The position numbers were made by a program, and so were the translations under genes. From Coxiellaceae bacterium (lineage in GTDB: Bacteria > Pseudomonadota > Gammaproteobacteria > Coxiellales > Coxiellaceae), in assembly GCA_029212885.1 (NCBI GenBank), contig JARGPC010000001.1, forward strand, positions 837,651-901,650: a DNA stretch of 64,000 bases, read 5' to 3'. The notes below the pieces were generated by a model that had not been told where the DNA came from, did no database searches, and saw only the letters and a list, made by a program, of their open reading frames with translations. Each line of letters starts with the position of its first letter. Position 1 is the stretch's first letter. Shown here piece by piece: positions 1-9,108 of this stretch.

Positions 1-921
1 CTGTATGATGGCTCACCGCCTATCACTGGCTTTAGAGAACGCGTTAGTAATTCACGTATCTTCTTGCGCCGTGGTTTCTTAACCATTGGTGATTTAAATG
101 CCTTCCCACTGTATTTCACCATTGGTCAAATGTATATGCCATTCGGTCGCTACTCCAGTGCGATGGTAACGGCACCGATGACCTTATCAATTGGTCGGAC
201 ATTGCAACGCGCTGCATTGCTTGGTTTTGAAAAAAGCGGTGTTTATTCTGAAGCCTACGGCTTCCGCGGCGATACCCGCATCAGTGGTAATGCTACCATT
301 AATGAAGGTGGTTTCAATATCGGTGTTAAGCGCCCGTATGCGCGTGGTACGTTTGATGTAGGTACTGGTATTATTTCGAATCTGGGTGATTCAAGCGGTA
401 TGCAACAAACCGGTTTTGGCAATGCGAATGCATTCCAAGGTTTTGGTGTTAGCACATCAGCAGAAAGATTAGACCACCGTGTGCCAGCAGTGAATGGCCA
501 TGTTGAGCTAGGTATCAATAACTGGAACCTATTAGCAGAATACGTTGGCGCTACTCGTCGCTTTAGTCCCAATGATTTGACGTATAATGGTTTGGGCGCA
601 TCACCAAAAGCGATGCATTACGAGTTGATTTATAACTTCCCGATTTCAGGCAAGCCAAGCAACTTGGGTATTATGTATGGTGAATCTTGGCAAGCGCTGG
701 GCTTAAACTTGCCAAAGAAAAGCTATGCTATCTCGTTTAATACTTCACTGTGGAAAGATACATTGCAAGCGCTCGAGTACCGCCATGATATTAATTATGG
801 TCAAAATGATACATCATTTGGACGCAATGCAAGCACTAGTGGCTTTGCTACGCAGAGTGTATACCTTGGTGGTAGGCATTCACGCAATTTAGTTACTGCT
901 CAAATCGGCGTCTACTTCTAA
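1..921 (+). CDS. LbtU-like siderophore porin, C-terminal part (5' end outside window)
   Basis: The reading frame is open from base 1 and has no start inside the window, so this is the C-terminal ~306 residues of a longer protein. Motifs such as FLTIGDLNAFPLYFTIGQMY and MPFGRY match what I know of the Legionella LbtU / DUF3573 outer-membrane family, which takes up ferric siderophore. The sequence is rich in alternating, Gly- and aromatic-containing strands and ends in QIGVYF, with the terminal Phe typical of outer-membrane beta-barrels. A palindromic repeat begins a few bases after the stop. The family call rests on motif memory; an outer-membrane barrel is near certain, the siderophore substrate less so. 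Confidence 0.7.
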   Translation: MYDGSPPITGFRERVSNSRIFLRRGFLTIGDLNAFPLYFTIGQMYMPFGRYSSAMVTAPMTLSIGRTLQRAALLGFEKSGVYSEAYGFRGDTRISGNATINEGGFNIGVKRPYARGTFDVGTGIISNLGDSSGMQQTGFGNANAFQGFGVSTSAERLDHRVPAVNGHVELGINNWNLLAEYVGATRRFSPNDLTYNGLGASPKAMHYELIYNFPISGKPSNLGIMYGESWQALGLNLPKKSYAISFNTSLWKDTLQALEYRHDINYGQNDTSFGRNASTSGFATQSVYLGGRHSRNLVTAQIGVYF

Positions 922-926
922 GTTCT

Positions 927-1003
927 GTCATCCCGGAAATCGACGCAGTCGATTATCCGGGATCCATGAGAATATATGGATGCCGGATCAAAACCGGCAT
1001 GAC
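927..1003. repeat. GTCATCCCGG-family palindromic repeat, two units
   Basis: Two adjacent hairpin units lie between the convergent porin and EEP genes. The first runs from GTCATCCCGG to CCGGGATCC and the second from GGATGCCGG to CCGGCATGAC. The same building block recurs near 7520-7600, 20857-21000, 22335-22434, 27076-27104 and 51043-51092. Its position between convergent genes suits a REP-like element that may act as a weak terminator. Confidence 0.8.
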
Positions 1004-1007
1004 AAAG

Positions 1008-1991
1008 CTAAACGTCCAACCTTCGAGCGCCAGCACTTGCTCGGGGTATAGATACAGTTAGCTCCTCCTTTGTTGTTGGTCTGCTTATTGTTTTTAGTAA
1101 CCTGCTAAATAACCTATGTTCCAGTAATAGTTTATAGCTTGTGTCGGGTTGATTGCGTGAATCCCGGTATGGCCGACTTTTATGTTGCAAAGCTTCGCTT
1201 TGAAAAATCGAATCTACCGTATCATGCTCTGTGTCAAGAATGGCTCCTTGTGAATCAGCGCGTACTAAGATGTTGTTGTCCTTTTGGATAAAAGACTCTA
1301 TGCCTGTTAACGTATCTGCAATTTTTTTAGGGTGAATGTTAAAGTCACCCATCACTAGCACAGGTAAGGTCGTATGTTGTGAAAATAATGATTTAGAAAA
1401 TTTGAGCAACTTAGTGGGGTCCTTTGATTTTGCAATGTCATAAGGTAAATGTAGATTGACCAGTTGTAATTGCTCAGTATTGTCTCTGGCTACAAGTTCA
1501 AACTTTTGTACTCTGTTATTGAGTGAGCGGTAGTCGTCATCAAAGCGTAGCTTGATTGCTGTTACACTAAAATACTGATGATTGATAAACGTTGCAACGC
1601 CCATAGCACTAAAGTGGCTTGTGGTAAAGCTGGGCATGAATCCTGATAAACTTGGATGTTTGCTCGCTTCTTCAGTCATGAGAGCTATATCGGATGACCT
1701 AATGGGTGCTTCAGTTAAGCCTATAAACATAATATGCGGATTCATATGCAGTGTTTCTGCTAATAAGCGCACGGTGTACTTGATCCGAGTTTGATAGGCT
1801 TTATCGGTTTCAATTTTTGCAAAGCCATTGTTATAGCGCGACTTTGCTTCATTCCATCGTCCTTGCATCATCATATTGAAGAATAGGGTGCGGCCTCGAA
1901 TTACAACGTTGTGATCTGATAATCTGGCTTTAATCGCTGATTCACGATTTAAAAAAAGTGAGGTGGGTACGATGCTTGTCTCTGTTCTCAT
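1008..1991 (-). CDS. Endonuclease/exonuclease/phosphatase-fold protein
   Basis: This 327-residue protein carries scattered signatures of the EEP metallohydrolase fold. An early FNMMMQG segment could give the metal-binding Asn, GLTEAP the Glu, NLHLPYD the catalytic His, and VMGDFNIHP is the clear GDxN motif; TVDSIF fits the later D-x-IF strand. I see no final SDH box, so activity may be altered or the C-terminus diverged. There is no signal peptide or membrane segment. The start is supported by CAGGAGA about 7 bases upstream. EEP proteins cleave DNA, RNA, phosphoinositides or sphingomyelin, and the substrate cannot be told here. In a possible host-associated bacterium a secreted effector is conceivable but unproven. 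Confidence 0.55.
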   Translation of the reverse strand: MRTETSIVPTSLFLNRESAIKARLSDHNVVIRGRTLFFNMMMQGRWNEAKSRYNNGFAKIETDKAYQTRIKYTVRLLAETLHMNPHIMFIGLTEAPIRSSDIALMTEEASKHPSLSGFMPSFTTSHFSAMGVATFINHQYFSVTAIKLRFDDDYRSLNNRVQKFELVARDNTEQLQLVNLHLPYDIAKSKDPTKLLKFSKSLFSQHTTLPVLVMGDFNIHPKKIADTLTGIESFIQKDNNILVRADSQGAILDTEHDTVDSIFQSEALQHKSRPYRDSRNQPDTSYKLLLEHRLFSRLLKTISRPTTKEELTVSIPRASAGARRLDV

Positions 1992-2123
1992 GTGTGTCTC
2001 CTGTTAATTTATAACCAGGAGTATGCTAGAGCTGGAGGTATAGGTTAAATTGATTAATTATATTCTGTTAATAGTTATTGACTATTAGCGTGTTGTATCT
2101 CAATGATTATTAGTTGTTTAAAT

Positions 2124-2573
2124 CTATTCGACTAGTTTGCGAAGCAGTTGTAGGTATTCACTTTCTTTCGGTGCGCTACCGGTTTGTTGTGCTTGCCACA
2201 AGGTGGCAGCAAGGATGGTCATCATGCTGTGCTCAGCTTCATGCGAGTTACTGGTTTTGCTGGCGAGAGCTTTGTAAATATCTAGAATCCCTTTGGGTCG
2301 ATCGGTAGTGATTTGTTCCATCAAGCTAGCATGTAAGGCCATATGAAAGAATGGGTTAGTGCTCGCCTCCATTGGCTCATAATCGTGTTCAAGGTATTTT
2401 TTTGGGTCTTTTAAGATGTAATGATATTCGGGATGTTGCACGATAATATCAGATAGCTGCTGTTCAAGTGCGGATAGTGGGTTGCCTTCATGCTTCTTAT
2501 CGAACGCGTCAAAAAAGTGTTGTCGCATCTTGAGTCGTTCTTCTTTGGCTTCTTTGTTCATCTTTTTTTTCAT
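2124..2573 (-). CDS. DUF1841 family protein
   Basis: A 149-residue cytosolic protein of the DUF1841 family, common in gamma- and betaproteobacteria and of unknown function. The recognisable core runs from FFDAFDKK through EHPEYH-like (QHPEYHYIL), then NPFFHMALHASLMEQ and RPKGI, followed by a His-rich segment (EAEHSMM). The N-terminus is lysine-rich; an internal Met at residue 5 is an alternative start. It sits 17 bases downstream of nth on the same strand, so the two are probably cotranscribed, a pairing I recall from other proteobacteria. Confidence 0.8.
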   Translation of the reverse strand: MKKKMNKEAKEERLKMRQHFFDAFDKKHEGNPLSALEQQLSDIIVQHPEYHYILKDPKKYLEHDYEPMEASTNPFFHMALHASLMEQITTDRPKGILDIYKALASKTSNSHEAEHSMMTILAATLWQAQQTGSAPKESEYLQLLRKLVE

Positions 2574-2590
2574 AGCCTTTATTATAGTGT

Positions 2591-3238
2591 TTATTCAGTT
2601 TTATGCTTATATTCACACAGGTCTGCGATAAGGCACTCATTACACTTGGGTTTTCGAGCTACGCAAATATAGCGGCCATGCAATATTAGCCAATGATGGG
2701 CATCGACCATAAACTCTTTTGGAATGGTGCGCAGCAATTTTTTCTCTACTTCCAAAGGCGTTTTACCCGGCGCTAAACCAATGCGATTGCCAAGACGGAA
2801 TAGGTGGGTATCGACAGCGATGGTTGGTTGACCAAATGCCGTATTTAAAATTACATTCGCTGTTTTTCGACCAACGCCAGGCAAGCTTTCGAGGTCATTG
2901 CGTTGATCGGGAACTTCACTATTGTATTTATCGACCAACAATCGGCAAGTCGCCATCACATTCTTGGCTTTACTGTTATATAAGCCAATGGTTTTAATCG
3001 AAGCTTTTAATTTCGCTTCACCTAGTTTTAATATCGCTTCAGGGGTGTTGGCTTTTTTAAATAGTATTTTTGTCGCTTTGTTAACGCTAATGTCAGTCGC
3101 TTGCGCCGATAGCATTACAGCAATCAGTAATTCAAATATAGAACTGTATTCCAGCTCTGTAGTGGGGTGAGGATTGGCATCACGCCAGCGTTCAAAAATT
3201 TCTTGTCTTTTCTCTTTATTCATTTCTTTTACTACCAT
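2591..3238 (-). CDS. nth: Endonuclease III (DNA glycosylase/AP lyase)
   Basis: Base-excision repair enzyme that removes oxidised pyrimidines and cleaves at AP sites. The helix-hairpin-helix LPGVGRKTANVIL contains the catalytic Lys, and VDTHLFR supplies the conserved Asp. The C-terminal [4Fe-4S] ligands follow the C-x6-C-x2-C-x5-C pattern in CVARKPKCNECLIADLC. The length (~210 residues) is normal for the family. The second Met, at 3223, aligns better with the usual N-terminus MNKEKR and may be the true start. It lies downstream of rnfB-like and metG on the same strand, with 52 bases between it and rnfB; rnfB-nth proximity is common in gammaproteobacteria. Confidence 0.95.
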   Translation of the reverse strand: MVVKEMNKEKRQEIFERWRDANPHPTTELEYSSIFELLIAVMLSAQATDISVNKATKILFKKANTPEAILKLGEAKLKASIKTIGLYNSKAKNVMATCRLLVDKYNSEVPDQRNDLESLPGVGRKTANVILNTAFGQPTIAVDTHLFRLGNRIGLAPGKTPLEVEKKLLRTIPKEFMVDAHHWLILHGRYICVARKPKCNECLIADLCEYKHKTE

Positions 3239-3290
3239 CTACTCCCAAGCAGCTTCGCTGTTTTTTTACTACTATCTGCACCATTTATGG

Positions 3291-3953
3291 TTAAGCTGGA
3301 TTCTTATTGCTAACTCGAGACATCGCTGCTTTAATGGCCGCTTGGCGCGCACTAATGGTTTGTTGGCGATCACCCTGCGTATTTAACGTGGCTTGTTTAT
3401 GTTTTTGTTTGCGCTCCACCTGAATGCGTTGCAATCTCACTTCGCGTGCTTCAAAGCGTGCTTTATTATTTTGATGGTTCGTTTGGCGTTGCGTGGGTGT
3501 TGGCTCTGCCAGCGCAACCATATCAATGCAATCAACCGGGCATGCAGGAATGCACAGCTCGCAACCATTGCAATCTTTATTGATCACCGTATGCATTTTT
3601 TTGGATTTTCCAATAATCGCATCAACCGGACACACTTGAATGCATTTCGTGCAGCCAATGCATTCGTGTTCGCGAATCACCGCTAACTTAGCGGGCTTAT
3701 AGTTTTGTTCAACTTGCGCTTTGTAGGGTGTGGCATCTTTATCAAACAGAGTGGCTAAATCAATTAAGGTTTGCAGGCCACCCGGTGCGCAGCGGTCGAT
3801 ATCGGTTTCGCCGTTAAGCATCGCTTCAGCATATGGTTTGCATCCAGCATAGTCACAGTCACCACATTGCGTTTGTGGCAGTACTCGCTCAATTTTTTCC
3901 GTCATTGCGAGCCGCGAAGCGGCGCGGCAATCTAGTGTCTTAAGCGCTTTCAT
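3291..3953 (-). CDS. rnfB: RnfB/RsxB-like ferredoxin, soluble form, with repeat-encoded N-terminus
   Basis: Electron-transfer ferredoxin related to RnfB/RsxB. After residue ~16 it shows a 4Fe-4S cluster-type domain ([10 protein letters not shown]) and then two ferredoxin boxes, [12 protein letters not shown] and [12 protein letters not shown]. The basic, Gln-rich C-terminal tail (~55 residues) is unusual. RnfB normally starts with a membrane helix; none is present and no other rnf gene is in the window, so it is probably a standalone ferredoxin feeding an unknown partner. The first 16 residues are encoded by a GTCATTGCGAG-family repeat (3901-3935). The start at 3953 overlaps metG by 14 bases; an alternative ATG at 3905 begins the conserved domain (MTEKIERV) but has only repeat sequence upstream. 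Confidence 0.8.
   Translation of the reverse strand: MKALKTLDCRAASRLAMTEKIERVLPQTQCGDCDYAGCKPYAEAMLNGETDIDRCAPGGLQTLIDLATLFDKDATPYKAQVEQNYKPAKLAVIREHECIGCTKCIQVCPVDAIIGKSKKMHTVINKDCNGCELCIPACPVDCIDMVALAEPTPTQRQTNHQNNKARFEAREVRLQRIQVERKQKHKQATLNTQGDRQQTISARQAAIKAAMSRVSNKNPA
3901..3935. repeat. GTCATTGCGAG-family repeat inside the rnfB 5' end
   Basis: The unit GTCATTGCGAG followed by a CCGCGAAGCGG core and GGCAATCT matches the repeat found at 5637, 7353, 14948, 20803 and 27149. It lies between the stop codon of metG and the conserved part of the rnfB-like frame and is read through in frame, encoding roughly DCRAASRLA. Confidence 0.85.
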
Positions 3954-5613
3954 TAGTCGTATTACTTTGCATTAGTTGCTCAATAGCCTCCGGATCGATG
4001 CGCTGCATCAGTGGTTTGAATTTATTTATTTTATGATTCAATAGAGGCTTATCTAAATCTGTCCATTCGAGTGGTTCGATATTTAAAAACGCTTCACTTT
4101 TTTCGGCCATGGTTGGCAATATTGGTTTTAAATAAACCATCAAAATACGGAAAGCATTAATCGCTTGGCTGCAAATCAATTGCACTTCATCCATCTTGCC
4201 ATCTTCTTTGGCCAGTGCCCATGGTTTATGCTGATCGATATATTGATTGACTAAGTCCGCCAGGTGCATTGTTTCACGTACCGCTTTGCTAAATTCTAAT
4301 TTTTCATAACATTCGGCGATGGTATCGCTAGCATCTACTAGCGTTTTTTGCAGCTCAGGGTTGTGCAATGAATCACTCAATTGCGCATCAAACTTCTTGT
4401 AAATAAAGCCGGCGCTGCGACTGGCGATATTCACCACCTTGCCGACTAGGTCAGAATTAACGCGTAGCATAAAGTCCTGCATGTTAAGGTCAATGTCTTC
4501 AACGTGTGGACTCAGTTTAGCAGCAAAGTAATAACGGATATATTCTGGATCTAAATGTTCGAGGTATTGGTCAGCCGAAATAAAGGTGCCGCGTGATTTC
4601 GACATTTTCTCGCCATTAATGGTTAAAAAGCCATGCACATTCACCGCCGTTGGTTTGCGAAAGCCTGCGCCTTCCAGCATCGCTGGCCAAAACAATGAAT
4701 GGAAATAAACAATGTCTTTACCAATGAAGTGATAAAGTTCGGCATCGCTGTCTTTATTCCAGTAGCGATCGAAATCAAGATCATCGCGCTTATCGCAAAG
4801 ATTTTTTAAGCTTGCCATATAGCCAATTGGCGCATCCAGCCATACATAAAAATATTTACCCGGCGCATCAGGAATTTCAAAACCAAAATAAGGCTCGTCA
4901 CGTGAGATGTCCCATTGCTGCAAACCGGTTTCAAACCATTCTTTTAATTTATTCGCCACTGATGATTGCAAGTGGCCGCCATCGATATACTGTCTTAAAA
5001 ATTCTTCATACTTATCTAATTTAAAAAAGTAATGCAGCGATTGTTTTTCAATCGGCGTTGCGCCTGATAGTGCTGACTTGGCATTTTTTAATTCAGTCGG
5101 TGCGTAGGTGGCGCCACACACTTCACAGCTATCGCCGTATTGATCTTCGGCATCACAACGTGGACACGTGCCTTTAATAAAACGATCAGGCAAGAACATG
5201 TTTTTTTCAGGATCGTATGCCTGTGAAATTTCACGTTGGTCAATATCATCATTGGCTTGCAATGCTTTGTAGATTTGAGTAGCCAGCTGTTTGTTTTCTT
5301 CTGAGTGCGTAGTGTAATAATTATCGAAGCTAATAGAGAACGCATTAAAATTTTCCGCGTGCTGCTTTTGAATGCTTTCGATTAGCGCTTCGGGTGTAAT
5401 GCCTTGCTTCTGTGCCGATAGCATAATCGGTGTGCCATGCGCGTCATTGCCTGATAGATACAGGACGTTGTGTCCGCGCATACGTTGAAAGCGCGCCCAG
5501 ATATCCGCTTGAATCGATTCAAGCAAATGGCCTAAGTGCAGTGGGCCGTTGGCATACAGTAATGCCATTGTTAGTAATATATCGCGTTGCTTTATCATTT
5601 TGTTACTTATCAT
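3940..5613 (-). CDS. metG: Methionyl-tRNA synthetase, short form
   Basis: Class I synthetase charging tRNA-Met. The HIGH-type motif is in [11 protein letters not shown], the catalytic loop is KMSKSRGT, and the zinc knuckle [18 protein letters not shown] has four Cys. The anticodon-binding helical domain follows. At 557 residues it ends after that domain and lacks the C-terminal tRNA-binding/dimerisation domain of the E. coli enzyme (~677 residues), a form known in other bacteria. A Met at 5598 ([10 protein letters not shown]) is an equally possible start; neither has a clear ribosome site. The next gene overlaps its stop by 14 bases, which suggests translational coupling. Confidence 0.95.
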   Translation of the reverse strand: MISNKMIKQRDILLTMALLYANGPLHLGHLLESIQADIWARFQRMRGHNVLYLSGNDAHGTPIMLSAQKQGITPEALIESIQKQHAENFNAFSISFDNYYTTHSEENKQLATQIYKALQANDDIDQREISQAYDPEKNMFLPDRFIKGTCPRCDAEDQYGDSCEVCGATYAPTELKNAKSALSGATPIEKQSLHYFFKLDKYEEFLRQYIDGGHLQSSVANKLKEWFETGLQQWDISRDEPYFGFEIPDAPGKYFYVWLDAPIGYMASLKNLCDKRDDLDFDRYWNKDSDAELYHFIGKDIVYFHSLFWPAMLEGAGFRKPTAVNVHGFLTINGEKMSKSRGTFISADQYLEHLDPEYIRYYFAAKLSPHVEDIDLNMQDFMLRVNSDLVGKVVNIASRSAGFIYKKFDAQLSDSLHNPELQKTLVDASDTIAECYEKLEFSKAVRETMHLADLVNQYIDQHKPWALAKEDGKMDEVQLICSQAINAFRILMVYLKPILPTMAEKSEAFLNIEPLEWTDLDKPLLNHKINKFKPLMQRIDPEAIEQLMQSNTTNESA

Positions 5614-5636
5614 CTTATAGTTGTTTCATTAGCTGC

Positions 5637-5729
5637 GTCATTGCGAGGAGCTTGCGACGAAGCAATCTCAGGACTAAAGTGCTTTATTTCGAGATTGCCA
5701 CGGCTTCCTTTGGAAGCCTCGCAATGACG
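5637..5729. repeat. GTCATTGCGAG-family repeat, inverted pair
   Basis: Two copies face each other: GTCATTGCGAGGAGCTTGCG...GCAATCTC (5637-5669) and its inverse GAGATTGCC...CTCGCAATGAC (5691-5728), separated by about 20 bases. Each copy is itself a hairpin and the pair makes a larger one. It fills the divergent gap between metG (minus) and mrp (plus). Open frames across it are repeat artefacts. Confidence 0.85.
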
Positions 5730-5861
5730 AACACCACCGCAGGGGCGACGCCCACAAAATAGATCAATATAAATGCCAGTCCGGCTCAACATTAAGCGCC
5801 ACACTATATCATAATTTGCCCTTTTCTATATAATGCACCTTTTATATATTCGGATTCTGTT

Positions 5862-6758
5862 ATGTCGACATCACCCCAAGAGCAGCTCAAGCATCTGATT
5901 AGCCAGGGCATCAAGGCGCATACTGTGCAGCCATCGCTTAAGCCATTGAAAAACATCAAGAATATTATTGCTATTGCATCCGGCAAGGGCGGCGTGGGTA
6001 AGTCGACGACCGCGGTCAATTTAGCCATATGCTTGCAACAAGCTGGCGCCAGCGTGGGTTTATTGGATGCTGATATTTATGGGCCCAATCAACCGATTAT
6101 GTTGGGGGTGAGTGGTAAGCAGCCGGTGGTGGTCGACGGCAAGTTGCAGCCATTAGAGCGTTTTGGTCTATATACGATGTCGATGGGCTATTTGGTTGAG
6201 GAAAGCACGCCAATGGTATGGCGTGGTCCGATGGTGACTAAGGCGCTGCAGCAGTTGCTGTTTGATACCGTATGGCCTGAATTAGATTTCCTTATTATCG
6301 ATATGCCGCCAGGCACCGGCGATGTGCAGCTGACATTAGCCAGCAAGATTCCTGTGGCAGGTGCGGTGATTGTTACCACGCCACAAGACGTAGCGGCGAT
6401 GGATGCGCGCAAAGCAATCGAGATGTTTTGGAAGGTTGATGTGCCGGTGGCTGGTGTGGTTGAGAACATGAGCACGCATACCTGTTCTGAATGTGGACAT
6501 CAAGAAGCAATCTTTGGTGATGCTGCCGCCAAGGCACTTGCTGAATTGTGTGAAGTGCCTTTACTGGGGCAGTTGCCATTAGCGATTGAGATACGCGAAA
6601 ACGCTGATGCCGGCGAGCCTTTGGTTAAAAAAGAATCAGAAAGTGATATTGCGCAGGCTTATTCACAGATTGCTTTCAATTTGGTAGATAATTTATCTAG
6701 GCAAGGCGTCGATTATTCCGTAAAATTCCCAAACATTGTTGTTGAGCCTAAGGAGTAA
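5862..6758 (+). CDS. mrp: Mrp/ApbC Fe-S cluster carrier ATPase
   Basis: P-loop ATPase that carries and delivers [4Fe-4S] clusters in the cytosol. The deviant Walker A is [15 protein letters not shown] near residue 40, DADIYGPN follows, and the [13 protein letters not shown] switch region is intact. The CxxC cluster-binding pair is in HTCSECGH. At 298 residues it lacks most of the N-terminal DUF59 domain seen in longer Mrp proteins. A TATAAT box lies about 28 bases before the start (5829-5834). dcd follows after 2 bases, and this mrp-dcd order is familiar from other gammaproteobacteria. Confidence 0.95.
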   Translation: MSTSPQEQLKHLISQGIKAHTVQPSLKPLKNIKNIIAIASGKGGVGKSTTAVNLAICLQQAGASVGLLDADIYGPNQPIMLGVSGKQPVVVDGKLQPLERFGLYTMSMGYLVEESTPMVWRGPMVTKALQQLLFDTVWPELDFLIIDMPPGTGDVQLTLASKIPVAGAVIVTTPQDVAAMDARKAIEMFWKVDVPVAGVVENMSTHTCSECGHQEAIFGDAAAKALAELCEVPLLGQLPLAIEIRENADAGEPLVKKESESDIAQAYSQIAFNLVDNLSRQGVDYSVKFPNIVVEPKE

Positions 6759-6760
6759 AC

Positions 6761-7327
6761 ATGACAATTAAATCGGACAACTGGATTCGCCGCATGGCAA
6801 TGCAGAACGGTATGATCACCCCATTTGAAGCGGACCAGGTGCGCGATGGGCCTAACGGCAAGATTGTTTCTTATGGTACGTCGAGTTATGGCTACGATGT
6901 GCGCTGCGCCGATGAGTTTAAAGTGTTTACCAATATCAACTCAGCCATTGTTGACCCGAAAGACTTCGACGATTCGAGCTTTCTCGATCTCAAGGCGGAT
7001 GTGTGCATTATTCCACCAAATTCGTTTGTGTTGGCGCGCACTATTGAGCACTTTAAGATTCCACGCAATGTACTAACCATTTGTGTTGGTAAATCCACCT
7101 ATGCGCGTTGCGGCATTATCGTCAATGTCACGCCATTAGAGCCAGAGTGGGAAGGTCATGTGACTTTGGAGTTTTCAAATACTACTAATCTTCCGGCTAA
7201 GATCTATGCTAACGAAGGTGTAGCGCAGATGTTGTTCTTGGAATCGGATGAGGTGTGTTCAACATCGTATGCTGATCGCGCGGGTAAATATCAAAACCAA
7301 AGCGGCGTAACACTGCCAATTACATAA
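6761..7327 (+). CDS. dcd: dCTP deaminase
   Basis: Deaminates dCTP to dUTP for thymidylate synthesis. The sequence shows [13 protein letters not shown] near the N-terminus, [10 protein letters not shown], and the active-site region [20 protein letters not shown], with the terminal loop [13 protein letters not shown]. The length, 188 residues, is standard. AAGGAG sits 5 bases before the ATG, overlapping the mrp stop, so the two genes form one operon. Repeats follow the stop immediately. Confidence 0.96.
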   Translation: MTIKSDNWIRRMAMQNGMITPFEADQVRDGPNGKIVSYGTSSYGYDVRCADEFKVFTNINSAIVDPKDFDDSSFLDLKADVCIIPPNSFVLARTIEHFKIPRNVLTICVGKSTYARCGIIVNVTPLEPEWEGHVTLEFSNTTNLPAKIYANEGVAQMLFLESDEVCSTSYADRAGKYQNQSGVTLPIT

Positions 7328-7352
7328 AGCTCATAGCACTGTCATCAACTAT

Positions 7353-7454
7353 GTCATTGCGAGGAGCTTGCGACCCCGGCTCCTTGGCCGGGGCAGGCTA
7401 GCAATCAAAGCTTCTGTCATGAGATTGCTTCGCCACTACGTGGCTCGCAATGAC
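7353..7454. repeat. GTCATTGCGAG-family repeat carrying a nested GC-rich hairpin
   Basis: The left unit (GTCATTGCGAGGAGCTTGCGA) and the right inverse unit (GAGATTGCTTCGCC...GGCTCGCAATGAC) are separated by an inserted hairpin, CCCCGGCTCCTTGGCCGGGG, plus CAGGCT (about 7372-7399). A close relative of that inner hairpin stands alone at 50990-51014 (CCCGGGTCCTTGCCTGGGG). This is a repeat inside a repeat. Confidence 0.8.
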
Positions 7455-7459
7455 GATCT

Positions 7460-7519
7460 GTCATCTCTGGCTCTGCCTTGTCATCTCTGACTCTGCCTTG
7501 TCATCCCTGACTCTGCCTT
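7460..7519. repeat. Tandem array, three 20-bp units
   Basis: Three consecutive units of exactly 20 bases begin at 7460, 7480 and 7500. Each starts GTCATCTCTG or GTCATCCCTG and ends CTCTGCCTT. A full GTCATCCCGG palindrome follows at once at 7520. The unit start equals half of the palindrome, so the array looks like a slipped or amplified half-site. The inverse arrangement with the same period occurs at 22335-22434. Confidence 0.85.
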
Positions 7520-7602
7520 GTCATCCCGGCCGCCGAGCCGGGATCCATATATTTCCCCGGATCCCGGATAATTGCTTCGCAATTTACGGGATGACAGCGT
7601 CG
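7520..7602. repeat. GTCATCCCGG-family palindromes, two units
   Basis: The first unit runs GTCATCCCGGCCGCCGAGCCGGGATCC. The second runs from GGATCCCGG through TTGCTTCGCAATT to CGGGATGACAG. They complete the repeat block filling the 443-base gap between dcd and the histidine kinase gene. After 7640 the gap holds an AT-rich stretch that probably contains the kinase promoter. Confidence 0.8.
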
Positions 7603-7769
7603 TTTTATGGGCGCTGCCTTTGCGGCCAGTCTTAACAATTGTTACGTGGATTCAGTTATTAATGGCTGTTATATCAGATGGTTAAATTATTGCTGGTGAG
7701 CGGCAGTATGGCTGAGCTGTGCCATAATACTAGTTGCGACTGTGTTGGGATATTATGAGTGAGTAAAAA

Positions 7770-9089
7770 GTGCCTGAAAACAATGACCAAATATCGGCGG
7801 AGATAAATCAAATTTGTGCTGAATTATGTAAAGTTGTTGATGGTGATTTTAGTGTATATATTGAACCCAAATATAAAAATGACGCGGCAAATAAAATCAC
7901 CATGATGATCAATTTTCTGGTGAATAGTGTTGTTGATGCACTGGATGAGAAAGAGAAACTGCATGAAAAGATTTATCAGACTAAAAAATTAGAGTCAATA
8001 TCCACTATGTCGGCAGGTATCGCGCATGACTTCAATAATATTTTAAGTGTTACCCAGGGTTATATTGAGCTACTAAAGAAAGATGCATCCAGTCCGCAAA
8101 GCGTCATAAATCATGCGGAGAAAATTGAACATGCGCTTAATGATGCTAGTGCCATGGTTAAGTCATTACTAACATTTTCATCGTCAAGCGTTAAATCTGA
8201 TGAGGTGGTCAATATAAATGATATTATTCGGCAAAATAGTCAATTGCTAAAAGGCTCGCTGGGCCAGTTTCAACAGTGTGAATTGCTTTTGGCGTCTGAT
8301 CTGCTGCCAGTCAATGCTGAGACAACAGCAGTGACTAGCATGCTGGTGAATTTTCTGATCAATGCAAAACATGCGATGGCAAAAGAGGGCAGGGTTCAGA
8401 TAAGAACAGAGAATGTAGTCGATTCATCGCAGCCAACTGGAAAGAAAGTGATGATTGCCGTTAGTGATAACGGATGTGGTATAAAAAAATCTGATCAGAG
8501 TAAAGTGTTTGATCCTTTTTTTTCTACAAAGCAAATAGGTAAAGGGCATGGCTTAGGTTTGTCATCCATTTTTGGTATTGTGAAAAAATACAACGGTCAA
8601 ATAAAGTTGTACTCCAATGAAGGTCGGGGGACAACGTTTAAAGTGTACTTCCCTGTTTGCGAGCAAGCGCATTTAACGACGGGCAATAGTACTGCTGAGG
8701 GTGTTGAAGAGGAAAGCAAGACACACAGAATTTTATTTGTTGACGATAATAAAGATATTTGTGAGGTATACCAGCAAATTTTTGAGTCGCAAGGATCCGT
8801 TGTTCAGTGCTTCACGGATGCTGTAGAGGCATTGTCCTATTATCAACAGCACTGGCGCGAGGTTGATGTTGTTATAACGGATTTAATGATGCCCAACTTA
8901 TTGGGTACTGAATGGCTTAAGCAGGCATTTGAAATTAATCATAATCTAAAAGCTATTTTATGTACTGGGTATGGGTCTGATAAGGTCATAGAAGAATTAA
9001 AAAACGCATTAAGTAATCAATTAATTGTCTTGCATAAGCCTGTTAGGTCAGGTGATATGTGGCAGAAAATTAGAGAGTTATTGCAATGA
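7770..9089 (+). CDS. Hybrid sensor histidine kinase with C-terminal receiver
   Basis: Soluble two-component kinase without membrane segments. Residues 1-70 are an uncharacterised sensor region. A HisKA domain has the phospho-accepting His in GIAHDFNNIL (about residue 86). The HATPase domain has the N box LINAKHAM, the G1 box SDNGCGIKKSD and the G2 box GKGHGLGLSSIFGI. A receiver domain starts near residue 319 (ILFVDDN) with the phospho-acceptor Asp in VVITDLMMP (~371) and the conserved Lys in LHKPV. The start is GTG, because no in-frame ATG precedes the conserved region; a three-codon ATG-AGT-GAG-TAA frame lies just upstream. The next gene, 19 bases on, is probably cotranscribed. Confidence 0.9.
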   Translation: MPENNDQISAEINQICAELCKVVDGDFSVYIEPKYKNDAANKITMMINFLVNSVVDALDEKEKLHEKIYQTKKLESISTMSAGIAHDFNNILSVTQGYIELLKKDASSPQSVINHAEKIEHALNDASAMVKSLLTFSSSSVKSDEVVNINDIIRQNSQLLKGSLGQFQQCELLLASDLLPVNAETTAVTSMLVNFLINAKHAMAKEGRVQIRTENVVDSSQPTGKKVMIAVSDNGCGIKKSDQSKVFDPFFSTKQIGKGHGLGLSSIFGIVKKYNGQIKLYSNEGRGTTFKVYFPVCEQAHLTTGNSTAEGVEEESKTHRILFVDDNKDICEVYQQIFESQGSVVQCFTDAVEALSYYQQHWREVDVVITDLMMPNLLGTEWLKQAFEINHNLKAILCTGYGSDKVIEELKNALSNQLIVLHKPVRSGDMWQKIRELLQ

Positions 9090-9108
9090 ATAAGGCTGGA
9101 CAAATAAA

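Noticed and set aside
5610..5804. 64-residue minus-strand frame
   Set aside because: It is encoded mostly by an inverted pair of GTCATTGCGAG repeats and has no ribosome site or family match.
7450..7635. 61-residue plus-strand frame after dcd
   Set aside because: It is translation of the 20-bp tandem units and palindromes, not a gene.
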